Source: Physcomitrium patens
Taxonomy: Eukaryota > Streptophyta > Bryopsida > Funariales > Funariaceae
Assembly (NCBI RefSeq): GCF_000002425.4
Contig: NC_037260.1
Span: 16,729,095-16,793,094 of the forward strand
Length of the DNA: 64,000 nucleotides
Direction of reading: 5' to 3'
In this document: positions 30,551 through 43,150 of the stretch, one piece after another
How positions within the stretch are numbered: position 1 is the stretch's first letter
Layout: every line of letters begins with the position of its first letter
Made by a program: the position numbers and the translations under genes
The notes under the pieces: model-generated
What the model saw: only the letters and a program-made list of their open reading frames with translations
Databases searched by the model: none
What the model was told of the DNA's origin: nothing

Positions 30551-30977
30551 ACTAATGTCTTAGCCCCCGGCCATTCTAAGAGAAGGACAGAAATGACTCT
30601 ACAAGAAGACAATATTGGTTTAGAGGAAGGTACTCCGCAACCTCTAAAATGCCTTAAGAGCTTCAAAAAAAGAGATAATCCACTTTTTCTAAAAAGAATA
30701 AGACTCCAATATTGTAACAAAAGAAGTATCAGTTTAGAGGAAGGTAATCCGCAACCTCTAAAATGCTAGTACACTTCCAAGCAGAGGGGTAATCCACACT
30801 CTAACAAAGAAGAAACTAGCTCTGATATCTGAGGTGAGTGCAGTCTCGACAAACTGTCACGGACACAAAAATACAGACTTGAGATCTAACAAGAAGTTCA
30901 GGAAGAACTGGAAAGATCTAGATTAATCAGATGAGAACAACACTAGAGAGGTGAGCTAGAGCTCCAAGAGATGTGTT

Positions 30978-31020
30978 GTCGAGATTGAAGAAATCTTCAA
31001 CCTCGATTCTAATATATACT
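30978..31020 (-). promoter_or_regulatory. TATA box and inverted repeat, 5' LTR of C
   Basis: In element direction the TATA (31,018-31,011) is followed by arms 31,007-30,995 and 30,990-30,978 with a 4-base loop. Compared with A and with the other C LTR, one C:G pair of the stem has become T:A on both arms, so pairing is kept. Confidence 0.6.
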
Positions 31021-31059
31021 TCTATTTAGGAAGCTTCTCAAGCAACTTCTACCAACTAG

Positions 31060-31226
31060 GAAGCTTCTAGAAGGTTCCAAAGACTTGTTTCTAGAAGGTT
31101 CTAGAAACTTATCTCTAGAAAGTTCTAAGGACTATGTCTCTAATATCTTCTATCAACTAAGAAGCTTCTAGAAGGTTCCAGAGACTTACTTCTAGAAGGT
31201 TCTAGAAACTTGTTTCTAGAAGGTTC
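31060..31226 (-). promoter_or_regulatory. Heat-shock-element array, 5' LTR of C
   Basis: Four perfect four-unit sites: GAAgcTTCtaGAAggTTC at 31,060-31,077 and 31,161-31,178, and TTCtaGAAggTTCtaGAA at 31,089-31,106 and 31,190-31,207. A three-unit site is at 31,214-31,226. They lie about 45-215 bases upstream of the TATA box of the LTR that would drive the element. Confidence 0.75.
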
Positions 31227-31330
31227 TAAGGATTATGTCCCTAACATTACCCCTCTTTGTGGAAATTTTTATTAGAGGTTGTGGATTATTCTCCTCTAAT
31301 TTAACTTTTTTGGATTTGTTTGAGTTGCCT

Positions 31331-32380
31331 ATGGAAGAAAAGATTATGGACACTACATCTAGTAGAAATGAAAATAGATTTGTAACTATTGAAGATCTTC
31401 ATGAACTTGTCAACACTCTTACAATAGAAATCTTATGTATTTCTAACATGAATCATAGAGGTATTATGTCTATTCCTATGGAAGAAGTTCAGAGTTTACA
31501 GCAAGAAGTTGTGCAATTGAAGGAAGCAAGTAGATCAATTTCATAACTAAATTTAAAGAATTTTGCTTTTACACATATGATAGGGACAAAGATTAGTATC
31601 CCTAAGAAGTTTGATGGAACAAGATCAAAATTTTGAGGATTTTTGTAATAAGTCAAGCTCTATTTGAGGTAGCACTCTTTCCAATATCTTCATGGATTTA
31701 CTCAAATTGGATTCATATGTGCACCTCTATCAGGAAGTGGTCTCTTTTAGTTTATACTTTTAATAGAAAATGATTCAAGACTCTTTTATGATTTGAATTC
31801 ATTTATAGAAGTGTTTATGGTGACATTCAGAGAAAGTGATCAAGAATGAGTAGCAAAGACGAAATTCTTATCTTTATGACAAGGATCATGATCAACCACC
31901 ACATATGCTACTGAATTCCAAAACCTTGCTTGTGATGTGGAGTGAAATGACAAAGCACTCATCAATCAATTTTGATATGGATTAAAAGATAGTATCAAAG
32001 ATTTATTATTAATAATGCCAAAAGCAAAATCTTTAGAATAATTTATTACTCAACCTATTACATATGTCAATCGATTATTTGAAAGGCATCAAAAATAAAG
32101 ACTTGATTGAAGAGGAACAAGTTAAGTAATAGCAATAACTTCCAAGTTTTTTGAAACGTATTCATCAAGGTTGAATCCAATACAAATTGATACAATACAT
32201 TTTAAACTTCTTACAGAGTAGGAAAAGACTCAACGTCACAAAGAGGGTTTGTGTTTATATTATAAAGAAGCTAAGCAAACTGCTCAACATTGTCTAAAGA
32301 AGCAACACAATAACAAAATGAGGAGAATAATTACCAAAGAAGATAATGTGTTGGAAAACGAGTTTTTCCAACTATAATAG
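31331..32380 (+). pseudogene. gag: gag of element D, decayed
   Basis: Begins at about ATG 31,331, opening with MEEKIMDTTSSRNENRF. Recognisable capsid words are PKKFDGTRSKF, APLSGSGLF and FIEVFMVTF. The zinc knuckle remnant CLYYKEAKQTAQHC has lost its second cysteine and its glycine. At least ten stops. It ends with tandem TAA and TAG at 32,375-32,380, where the other elements have TAG. Confidence 0.8.
32353..32359 (+). promoter_or_regulatory. Candidate -1 frameshift heptamer, element D
   Basis: GGAAAAC again in phase G-GAA-AAC, seven codons before the TAG at 32,378. It is preserved although the coding DNA around it is full of mutations, but an unmutated heptamer can also persist by chance. 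Confidence 0.45.
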
Positions 32381-35300
32381 GGATCGTGCAGCTGGAATCA
32401 TGTGCAACACCTAGTAAAGGTCATATTCTCTCTTCAAACCCTTCACCTTGTTTTACAATAGATGTGTATTTAGTACCTAAAAATTATAAAGTCCTTGCCT
32501 TATTAGATTCAAGAGCCTCATTATGTTTTATAGATGAAGATTTTATCAAAAATCAAAAAACTCCTTTAGTGAAGGAAACTAAATCTGTACATGTAAAAGT
32601 CATAGATTGTTAGTTGATGTCTTCTGGAAATATTATCTATGAGACTGTTCTTTTAGATGTAATAATTAAAGATCATAATAGCGTAGTAGTATTTAATATA
32701 ATAAGATTTTCCTCCAATCCAATTATTTTAGGATTATCATGGCTAGAAAAATATAATCCTCAAATAGATTGGATTTCTTGTAACCTTAACTTTTTTGGTA
32801 GTATAATATAAGATCAAGTTAGCAAAGTAGAAGTACAAAAGTCTAGTACTTCCAAATCTTTACTGATAGGTGCGAGAGCTTTCATGCATACTGCAAAAGA
32901 AGGATGATCTTTTATTATATATGCTATACTTATTTCTAAAGGTGAAAAAATATCAAGTAGTATTCCTAGTCAATATGAAGAATTCGAAGATATTTTTGAA
33001 AAGAAGAATGAAGATATTCTTCTAAAGCATCGACCTTATGATTGTTCAATTGATTTGCAAAAAAGAGCTCAACCACCATTCAGTCCAATCTATAACTTAT
33101 TGTAAAATGAGTTGGATGCATTAAAGAGTACATTCATGATAACTTGGCAAAGAACTTCATATGCCATTCTAAATCTCCAACCAAAGCTCTTATCTTATTT
33201 GTGAAGAAGAAAGATGGATCTCTATCGATGTGTGTAGATTATCGAGGACTAAATAAGATCACCATCAAGAATAGGTATCCTTTACCTTTAATTCCAATAA
33301 TTCTTGATCAATTCAATTAAGCAAAGATCTATACCAAAATAGATCTACAAGGAGCATACAACTTAGTTCGTATCAAAGAAAGAAATGAATAGGAGACTGC
33401 TTTTTGAACTAGGTGTGGACATTTTGAATATAATGTCATGCCTTTTGAACTCACAAATGGAGTGGCCACTTTTCAATATCTTATAAATGATGTTTTTCAT
33501 GAATTTTTAGATGATTTTGTCATTTGCTATTTAGACGACATTCTAATCTACTTTAAGAATATAGAAGAACATGAACTTTATATTCATCACGTGTAACAGA
33601 AACTTAAAGATGCATGATTATATGCCAAGTTAGAAAAGTATATATTCCACACTACTTAATTTGACTTTTTAGGGTATATCATTTCCAATGAAGACCTTAT
33701 GATGGATCCTAAGAAGGTCCAAACTATCATAGATTGAAAGATTCTAAGAATAGTATAAAATGTGTAATATTTTTTAGGCTTTGCTAATTACTATCAAATC
33801 TTCATTAAGAACTTTTTTTAAGTTTTATCTCCACTTATATATTTGACTTGTAAAGACAAACTTAAGTGGAATAAAGAAATAAAAGCATCATTTGATGCTT
33901 TAAAGAAAGAATTTACTTCTACACCAATCTTGGATTGCATTGACTTCTCCAAGGCATTTTTTGTAGAAAAAAATGTGTCAAACTTTGTTAGAGGTGCCAT
34001 GTTATCATAAATGAAAATAGATGACAAACTCTACTTACTAGCTTTCTATTCCAAAAAAATTTTAGCAACTGAGATTATTTATAAGATCCATGACAAAGAG
34101 CTCCTTGTAATTGTGGATTCATTTCAAGAATGGTGTCATTATCTAGAAGGTACTTCAAGTCTAGTCACTATATATACGGATCATAAGAATCTTGAGTACT
34201 TCATGTCAGCATGTGTTTTGAATCGTTGTCAAGCCCATTGAAGCATGACTTTATTCAGATTCAATTTCAAGCTTACTTATCACCCTAAAAAATAATAAGC
34301 TCTATCAAACGCCTTTTCTAAACGTTCTTAGCTTGCATCAAAAGGAGGAGATGTATCTTTTGATCATCAAAGAATGATCCTCTTGAAGCCTAAGTATTTT
34401 TATCTTTGAGTAATAAAATCAACATTGATTATTGATTCAACCTTTATCAAGCAAATTCGATCAAGTATATCCTCTGATTCTCTTATTCATGATATTAAAA
34501 ATACTTCCTCTAAGTCTTATGATACTTCAAAGTTTGAATTCAAAAACAACCTACTATATTTTAAAAATGGCATATATATATTCTAATAAGTAAAACATGA
34601 TTATATGTCCTTTAAGCTTGTCATGATTTTTTAGCAGTTGGATATTTTGAATACAATAAGACTTTGGAGCTAATATCAAGAGATTTTTGATGGCTTCAAA
34701 TGTAAAAGATAGTCAAAGACTTTGTACAATCATGCAGTACTTGCTCAAGATCCAAAACTCCTTGCTATCGATCTTATGGATTGCTTCAACCATTATCTTT
34801 TCTAAAACAACCATAGTCTTATGTTTCTATGGATTTTATCATGGATCTTTCATGCTTAGGTTCATATGATTCCATCTTTGTAATCATAGATCACTTTACT
34901 AAAATGGCACATTTTATACTATGTACAAAATCTATTTCAAGTAAAGAAACAGCCAAGCTTTTTATTGATAATATCTATCGCTATCATGGATTGCCAAAGA
35001 ATATTATATTGGATAGGGAGACTCAATTTGTATTAAGATTATAGATAATCTTATTCAAGATTCTAAAGGTGGAGATCAAGCTTTCTGTGACTTTTTATCC
35101 TCAAACTGATAGGCAAACAGAACAAGTAAATCAAATTTTGTGACAATATTTGAAGTGTAGTATCAACTATCATCAAGATGATTGGATAACTCTTTTGCCT
35201 TTGGCAGAGTTTATACATAATAATTCAATACATTCTTCTACTCAACAAACACCTTTTTTTGCTAATTATGGTTATCATCTATGTTTTGATACTTTTAACT

Positions 35301-35772
35301 TTTCAAAAGTTGATAATCCTGAAGCTGAAGATTTAGCAAATCATTTGTTAGACTATATGTAACAATGAAAATATAATTAAATGAAGTTCAAAGATGGCAA
35401 AAAAACCAACATGGATGTCTATTACAAGGAGCAACCACAATTCAACATAAGTGATAAGGTATGGTTACTTTGTCACAATATCAAGATTATTCATCCTTGT
35501 GATAAGTTGGACTATTATAGGTTGTGACCTTTTTCTATTTGTCAACAAATCAATTGTATTGCTTATTGATTATATTTACTGGAGTCTATGAAGATCCATC
35601 ATGTATTTCACATATCCCTTCCTGAGCTGTATAAGACAATGAATATTTTGGAAAGAAGACAAATGCCATTTCTTCTTATAGAAGTAAATAATAATTAAAA
35701 ATTTGAGGTGGAAGAAGTTTTAGACTCAAAGAGATGCTGAAATAGATTGGAATATCTTGTTCATTGGCACAG
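32354..35772 (+). pseudogene. pol: pol polyprotein of element D, decayed and 3' truncated
   Basis: Protease near 32,500 with DSRAS in place of DSGAS. RT about 33,180-33,720 with YLDDILIY near 33,530. RNase H about 33,950-34,290. Integrase about 34,640-35,150 (KMAHFILCTKS, NIYRYHGLPKN). Chromodomain start near 35,700 (FEVEEVLDSK, then LEYLVHWH). The last 20 or so codons of the chromodomain are missing because repeat E begins at 35,773. Dozens of stops, mostly transitions. Gene order is identical to B. Confidence 0.85.
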
Positions 35773-37379
35773 TGTCGTAATACGTGAAGTCTTGCTTGAG
35801 AATGCTCCGGGCACCTGGCTATGGAAGGAAGAATGGAAATTGTAATAACAAAATCCTAATTCTAATAGAATACTAACAATGCTCTAATTAGACCATAATC
35901 ATACTAAGCAAGCTTTATCAAATTCAAAAAAACCTCAAAGAAATTTCAAACAAACAATAAGAATTCTTAAAGAAATATTAGAAAGATCACAAATATCACT
36001 CAAATATATCTCAATTCAATCTTAATTTAATTCTAGTTAAAATCCTATTAAACTTTATTGAAACTTTAGGCCAAAACTAATTGAATCTTAAATCTTAATA
36101 AAATCCTAAACCCTAAATCAAACCCTAAACAAACCTTAAACCAAATCTCAACCAAATCCTAAACCAAATCCTAACCAAATCCTAAACCAAATCCTAATCA
36201 AATCCTAAACCAAACCCTAAATCCTAAATAAAATCTTAACTAAATCCTAAACCAAACCCTAATCTAAATCCTAAATCCTAAACCAAACCCTAACCAAATC
36301 CTAATCCAAACCCTAATCAAACCTTAAACCAAATTCTAACCAAACCCTAGTAATTCCTACAACAGATTTGAACCTCAATAACTAATTAATAAACCGTTGA
36401 TCTTAACTAAAATTTTGCACACTTCTTAAAAACTAAGTTCAAAACAAGCACAAAAAAATTGAAAAGGATGAGAGTTACCAAATTGACAATAACCTCAAAA
36501 ATGTGCTTGGGTATTGGCCGGCCTCCTTCAAACTTGATGCCAATCTTCCAGAGCCAATATCTCTCTTTTACACCGTTCGATTCATCTCAAAATTCTCATA
36601 CACATAGAAAAACAAGTCTTATATCCTCTCACACAAGTTTCACTCCAATCCAACTAGTAGATTGCACGAAATCTCAAAAAATCCTACTGGACCTAAAATT
36701 CTATTTTCTAAGTCCTTGATCCACTTAAACCTCAATATCCCTCAATTCAACTGTTAGATCGAGCTCAAATTTATGACTTATATTAAACAAAACTATAACC
36801 ATAAACCCACAAAATTGCACCTATAGATCTACTACAAAACTCTTGAAATCACCCAAAAAATAAATCTTATTTTATTTCATAAAACCCAAATCATCCGAAA
36901 CAAACCTTGACTTTGCAAAGCTTTTACAAAGTCAATATAGATCCAAATCACCCAAAATCAACACCTATAGAAACCTTATTCAATCTTCTATCAAATCCCA
37001 CTCTCCGATCTACCAAAGAGTCCTGGAATCATCGTCAAGACTCACTTTTGTGCCTCAGGGTCTGATTTCGACCCTGGTTCATAACCGGCCCTCTCCGGGT
37101 ATCAACATCTAGTTTTTTTAAGTAATTTTTACTAGAATTTACTCTTAACTTCCTCCTTAAGATGTCTATATCATTTATTTTTCCAATCTACCTTATTTTG
37201 CCTTATTTTTGGCCCTACAAAATAAGTAGAAGCTATTTTTTCTAAAAGGGCAGCATTACTACTAAAAATTTTACTACCTTCCTATCTTTTATTCATATTT
37301 TTCTACCTTTTCTTTTAACTTGGCACTTCTATAATAAGATCCATATTATCATCTTTCACCATATAGTTGTGTTACAACA
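35773..37379. repeat. Non-coding repeat family E, copy 2
   Basis: From TGTCGTAATACGTG to GTGTTACAACA, about 1.6 kb. Start and end both match copy 3 (the end reads tttcaccatatag..gttacaaca here and tttcactatatag..atcacaaca there). TG...CA borders and a short TGT.GT/ACAACA inversion suggest a solo LTR or a non-autonomous LTR element. It lies on the broken chromodomain of D. No clean target duplication was found. GC is higher than in copies 1 and 3, so this is the youngest of the three. Confidence 0.6.
36090..36350. repeat. Degenerate telomere-like array in repeat E (CCCTAAA/TCCTAAA words)
   Basis: A dense run of aaaccctaaa, aaatcctaaacc and accaaatcctaa words with a loose period near 13 bases, including several exact CCCTAAA or CCCTAAT. 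The plant telomere unit is CCCTAAA, but the spacing is irregular. A thinner version is present in E copy 1 at about 2340-2480, so it belongs to the repeat family rather than to a chromosome end. Confidence 0.55.
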
Positions 37380-37435
37380 TGACACCGTGCTATAATTTCA
37401 TTATTAAACTCTACTATTGTAATGCCTTCTCTCTT

Positions 37436-37956
37436 TTCAACTAATTATCAAAGAAATGAATCTTGAAGAAAGAAATCCTTAATACACTCTTACGTCACTC
37501 AAAAAAACTAGAAAGTCAATCAAAGATGATATGATTTTAAATTAGAATAAGTATTGTCAAAGAAAAAAAAGACTAGAAAGTCTTGAAACAAGATTACAAA
37601 TTAGAAAAGCATTGACAAGAGTAAAGAAGGCTTCACTCGTACCCCATATATATTCTTAACTAAGAGCTACATAACAATATCCTATAGGTCTTCCAAAACG
37701 TGTTGACTGTGTAAGATACATATCTTAACTTGCAAGGCAAGTTTTTTATATGTATGCTATATAATTAGCTTATTTTATAAGCTACTAATACATGATTAAC
37801 TTTTTGACCAATTTTTTAACCTATCAATCAAATATAAATACATCTAAAATCAAAGAAGCATCAATGAAGCTTTTAGAAAGCTTGTCTAAAAAATATTATA
37901 AAAAAAATCTACTTTTACCTAATTCTACTTAATTATATAGATAAATATTAGGATAA

Positions 37957-38041
<85 letters not shown>

Positions 38042-38054
38042 TATATTTGTGATA
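37436..38054 (-). repeat. 3' LTR of element D2
   Basis: Reverse complement of the LTR type at 1053-1601: it shares gaagaaagaaatccttaata, gacaagagtaaagaaggc and the worn TATA (catatata near 37,650). It contains an expanded (TA)n tract. Followed by a worn polypurine tract (38,055-38,070). Confidence 0.75.
37957..38047. repeat. (TA)n microsatellite in an LTR
   Basis: About 90 bases of alternating TA broken by three TACA steps, grown inside the LTR of D2. Other LTR copies have only short TA runs here. Confidence 0.85.
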
Positions 38055-38059
38055 TTATC

Positions 38060-38530
38060 TCTCCTTTTAGGAATAATTTCCATTAGAAGAGATCATCATA
38101 TGTTGAAGAAATTAAAGATGCAATGAATTGTGTTTGCTACATACTCTAATCTTTATTTTCTTCAAAGATGGTTGATAGGTCTTCTTAGCCATTGATAGTG
38201 TCTTATACCAAGGCAAAAAAAATACCTTGTTATTTGGTTATTGTTGAGGCTTTCATAATCCCTTCAAATAAAACATTTAGAATATTGTTGGAAGTTGTTT
38301 CTACTTCTAAGAAAATCATCAAACATCACGAGTTTCATCTAAGGTTGTGATATCAAATACATTATATCTCACCATCTATTTGAGGAATGACATGTCATTT
38401 TTGAGGTTCTTCATCTCAATTACGTCATCTTGAAGGTTGTAACAATCACTATGTTTCATCTAATAAATCAACAAGTGATAGTTCTTTAATTAAATATGTT
38501 GATTGTTGATTTTCTATCTCCTTAATATCA
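38060..38530 (-). pseudogene. Third ORF remnant of element D2
   Basis: On the minus strand the DNA aligns base for base with the third ORF of B: the counterparts of cacaaccttcaagacgacgc, gatggtgagata, cctcaacaat.a.caaataac and gggacactaccgatgg are all present in order. Stops and shifts prevent translation. This shows the ORF already belonged to the D family before B and D separated. Confidence 0.7.
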
Positions 38531-38894
38531 CAAATATATAAAATTTATAAACAAGAGTAGAAGATAGATTTTTATTCTTTCAAGATCTTATTTCTTTTAT
38601 AACAAAGATTTTCTATTCTTTATCTTGGTTTAGATAGATGTTGTCAATGAGAAGCTTTAACTCTTTTTGTTGCATTTACAAGATTCTTTGCTAACTCCTA
38701 TGTGTATTCATTAATATCATATCCATGCCAATGAATAATATATTTTAATTTATTTTGGCACATTCTTAAATCTAAGACTTCTTCCACCTTAAATTCTTGT
38801 TTATTATCCAGTTCTATAGAAAGAGGTGCTATTTGTCTTCTTTCCAACATATTTATTGTCTTATATGGCTCTAAAAGAGAGATGTGGAAAATGG

Positions 38895-40220
38895 TGTTGT
38901 ATTACATATTGTCTTGTTAGGAAATGCACTAGGCATCTAACTGTAGAAGATGAAGTTATGTTTCACAAGTATTTAAAAAATTCTAATAGATTTCATCCAT
39001 ACAAGAAGAATATAATCCGAATTTCAATTCAAAAGTGCTAAAAAACACTCTTTTTAGTAGACTCAATCAAAAATACATCTTAATTATCTTATTACTTTTA
39101 TATTTGAGCAATTTAGATTTTATTTATAACTCCTAATTCTTATCAATGAGCTTTGACAAGCTGTAACTTCCAATCTGATTATCTACTTGATGTGAAATTT
39201 TGCATGCAATTAGTAATGTAAGTCACCTACATGTTCAAGAAATTTCAGCCGAATTCAACTTATAGATTGTAAAAAAACCTCAAAAAATTGCACTAATGTC
39301 ACTTGGCCACCAACTTAAAAGGTGATGCAAAAGTTCTAGCAATGATTTTTCCTTCTCCAACTATTAACTTCAATTCAAAATTGATTTATAGCTTGATCTT
39401 CAAGTCTTCCAATACCATGCAAAATTTTACCTTGATCCAACTAGTAGATCTCTAGATATCATAGGGATCCTATCCAACTCCAAACTACCAACTTCTAGTA
39501 TGTTCTTGTATCAAAATCCAAATATCTTTCAATTGTACTATTGAATTATTACAAAATTTCACAAACACTTAAAAAACCTAATTAACCAAGTATTATCAAA
39601 ATTTGAATTATAGATGTGATACCAATTTTATGAACTAGACGAGAGTATTAGCCCTAATTTTATTGCATAAATTTCAAGTTGTCAATACAAACCCTGACTT
39701 TCAACAATAATTTTTAAATTCCAATAAATTTTATCAAAACTAGTCTTATGTCTTTAGAATAAGTTTTAACCTAGTTCTCAAATTCTAATCTTCAATTTTT
39801 GAATGAAACCCTATTTTGCCCTAGGTGGTCGTTTTAGTAGCAAGAGATTTGATTTTGATCCTATCTCACAAATAGTCTATCTTTGGATATGAATCTAACT
39901 TATTCTAAGGAATTTTTAGCCCAACCCTATCCTCAATTTAATTTTAATATCAAATATATTAATTATTTATCTCTTCTAATTTGATTTTATCAATTTATGA
40001 TCTTTTTAAAGTAGTAAAAAAATCTCTACAACCTAAAAGGTAAAATTACTAACTAATCTCAACCTATTAACTATTAAGATAAGAAAATAATCTAAGAGGC
40101 TTTTATTAAAGCCATGTTTAGATACCTTGAATTATTATTGAACCAAAATAATTAGATATTAATTAGAAATTTAATTTTGATTATAATTTCACTATATAGA
40201 CATATTACATCACAACAACA
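38895..40220. repeat. Non-coding repeat family E, copy 3, inserted in D2 pol
   Basis: 1326 bp from TGTTGTATTACATA to ATCACAACAACA. The ends are placed by alignment of the host pol with element A, so the insertion is clearly delimited. No ORF with coding character. The telomere-like words have worn away. TG...CA ends fit an LTR. No integrase or transposase is encoded. Confidence 0.65.
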
Positions 40221-40560
40221 GGATGGATTTTGAGAAACTCTAGTAAATATAATTGATAAGCAAGAAGATTGACTTGTTTACAAATAAGAAAAGGTCCAAG
40301 TCTATAATAGTCTAGCTTATCACAAAGACAAATAGTCTTAATATTATAATAAAGTAACTATATATTATCATTTATATTAAATTATGGTTATTTTTTGTAA
40401 TAGGCATCTATGTTAATCTTTTGTCAATTTTGAAATCTCTTCAACTAAGCTTTTATTGTTGCATATAGCTCTAACAAATAATTTTTCAAATATTTTGTTG
40501 GAAGATTATCAATTTTTAAAAAGTCAAAAGTATCAAGTTGTAGATAATAACCAAAATTGG

Positions 40561-40587
40561 AAAAAAAAAAAAAAAAAAAAAAAAAAA
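40561..40587. repeat. Poly(A) run of 27 within D2
   Basis: Uninterrupted A tract inside the decayed integrase region. The related elements have no such run here, so it arose by slippage or a tiny insertion. Confidence 0.9.
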
Positions 40588-43150
40588 TATTGAATAGAAA
40601 AATATATTGAATTATTATACACAAACTTTGTCAATGGCAAAAAAATTGTCCAATCATCTTAATGATAATTAATGATACACCTCAAATATTGCTCAAAAAC
40701 TTGATTTATCTATTTTATTTGCCCATCAATTTAAGGATAAAAAGCCAAAGAGAGTTTTATATTGACATTTAAAATCTTGAAAAGGATTTTCTAAAATCTT
40801 AATATAAATTTAAGCCTTTTATCTGATATAATATCTTAAGATAATCCGTGATAGCGATTGATCTTGTTAAAAAAATGCTTAGCCATTTTTTCACCTATAA
40901 TAAATTTTGTACATTGTACAAAATATGCCAACTTAGTAAAACAATCTACTACTATAAATATAGAATTATATTAACTTGAGGCTGAAAGATTTGTAATAAA
41001 ACCTATAGAAAAGGAATACTATGATTGTTATAGAATAGACAATGGGAAAAAAAGTCCATAAGATCAATGGCAAGGAGTTTTGGATCTTGAACAAATATCA
41101 CATGATTATACAAATTCTTTGATTGCCTTTCACATTTGAGGCCACTAAAAATCTCTTGATATAAGTTCCAAAATCTTATTGTATCCAAAATATCCGATTG
41201 TTGAAAAGTCATGACAAGCTTGAAGAATACATAATTGTGTTCTACCTTCTAAAATGTATAATTACGTCTCTAAATAAAGTAGGTTGTTCTTAAATTCAAA
41301 CTTCAAAGAATCATGAAATTTAAGAGAATTATTCTTGATATCATGGATAAAAAAATCAAAAGACATATTTGATTGAATTTGTATGACAAAGATTGAATCA
41401 AAAAATGATGTTGACAAATTTGAAATGAATCTACAATTAAAAGGAGTTCTTTATTGTTGATCATATAATTAATTTTGGCTATTAAAAAAAAAACTATTAG
41501 ATGGAATTTTTCATCTCCTTTTATTTGTGACAATATTGCATCCAAAACAAAGTCTAATGCATCTATTTCCATAAAAAATACCTTAGAGAAGTCAATATGA
41601 TATAAAGTTGGTGTAGAAGTAAATTTCTTTTTTAAAGCATCAAATAATGCTTTGGCTTCATTACTCCATTTAAGTTTGTCTTTACAAGTCAAATATATAA
41701 ATAAAGCTATAATTTAAGAAAAATTCTTGATAAAGATTTCATAGTAATTAACAAAGCCCAAAAAATATTGCACATCTATTATTGTTCTTGAAATCTTTCA
41801 ATCCATAATAGTATGGATCTTCTTCAGATCCATCATTAGTCCTTCATTGGAAATGATGTATCCTAAGAAGTCAACTTGAGTAATGCGGAAAACACATTTT
41901 TCTAACATGACATATAATACTACATCTTTAAATTTTTGTAATACACAAAAAACATGAATATGATACTATTTTGTATTCTTAGAGTAGGTTAAAATATTAT
42001 TCAAATAAAAAATGATAAAATCATCAAAAAATTCACAAAAGTCATTATTTATTAGATGTTGAAGAGCAGCTTAAGTATTTGTGAGTCCAAAAGACATGAA
42101 ATTTTATTCAAAATAATTGTACCTCATTGAAAATGCAATTTTCTATTCATCCCTTTTTTTAATGTATAATAGATTATATGCTCTTCATAGATCTATTTTT
42201 GTATAAATCTTTGTTTGATTCACTTGACCAAAAAGTCATAAAATCAAAGATGGAGAATAACTATTCTTGATGGTGATCTTATTGAGTTTATGATAGTCCA
42301 CACACATCCATAGAGACCTATCTTTTTTCTTCACAAATAAGATAGGAGCCTTAATTCAAGATATAAAATGGTATATAAAATTTTTAGCCAAATTTTTATC
42401 AATGTATATCTTAAATGCAACCAACTTGTTTTGTGATAGGTTATAGATTGGTCCAAATGGTGGTTGAATTCTTTCTTAAAGATTAATAGAATAATCATAA
42501 AGATGATGCTCTAGAAGAATATTTATATTTTTTTTTCAAAAATGTCTCAAAAATCTTGATATAGGCTAGGAATACTACTTGACGGCTTTTTACCATTAAA
42601 AAAAGGCATGGCATATATAGCAAAAGATATTCTTTCTTTTGTAGCATGCATAAAAGCTTTCACACCTATAAGTAAAGGTTTGGATGTATTAAATATATGT
42701 ATTTCTATTTGACTAATAGAATTTTGGACTAAATTATTAGAAAAATTAAGGTTACAAGGAATTCAATTTATTTAAAAATTATATTTTTTTAATCAAGATA
42801 ATTCTAAAATAAAAAATTACATAGAAATATTATTATATTAAATATTACTATGCTATTATAATTTTTAATTGCAACATCTAAAAGAATAGTCTCATAGATA
42901 ACATTTTCAAAAGATAGCAAATAACCATCTATGACTTCTATACATACAGGTTTAGTTTTCTTAATTAACAATATTTCTTATAATTTGATAAAATCTTTGT
43001 CAATAAAATAGGCTAAGGCTCTTGAATCTAACAAAACTAAGACTTTATGATTTTTTGGTCATAAATAAACTTCTATTGTAAAATAAGATGAGGTATTTGA
43101 GAAAAGAATAGCACCTTTATTAAGAGTTATCTAAGATTTCAATTCCACAC

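Larger units (their letters stand above)
25156..31246 (-). mobile_element. Element C: complete chromovirus in D, minus strand
   Basis: 6091 bp with both LTRs, flanked by ttacc on both sides (25,151-25,155 and 31,247-31,251). Same family as A and collinear with it from the third ORF through pol, but it also keeps gag and the 5' LTR. Coding parts carry many stops and shifts, so it is non-autonomous. Confidence 0.9.
30855..31246 (-). repeat. 5' LTR of element C
   Basis: 392 bp from TGTCACGGAC to CCCTAACA (plus strand), and 24 bp longer than the 3' copy because of an indel in the short-repeat part. TATA aatatata near 31,011-31,018. Confidence 0.88.
12398..35772 (+). mobile_element. Element D: old Ty3/gypsy chromovirus, hosting B and C
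   Basis: Reassembled from three segments: 12,398-12,614; 24,662-25,155; and 31,252-35,772. Joining them across the two later insertions gives a 5' LTR, leader, gag and pol up to the start of the chromodomain, all on the plus strand. The 3' end is lost: the chromodomain breaks off at 35,772 at the start of repeat E copy 2, and no 3' LTR follows. Coding parts have many stops, mostly from C:G to T:A changes. D is older than B and C, which sit in it with clean target-site duplications. Confidence 0.75.
38640..43150 (-). pseudogene. pol: pol of element D2, decayed, interrupted by repeat E
   Basis: From right to left: protease about 43,060-42,900; RT about 42,500-41,900; RNase H with IDALDF near 41,550; integrase about 41,210-40,640. 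The pol 3' end continues at 40,221-40,460 up to the E insertion and the chromodomain at about 38,640-38,860. Open pieces do not exceed 130 codons. The join across E (aaaatgg left, ggatggattttgag right) matches the uninterrupted sequence of A near 14,075. Confidence 0.75.

Noticed and set aside
36090..36350. True interstitial telomere
   Set aside because: Words are irregularly spaced and degenerate, and a related array is present in another copy of the same repeat family.
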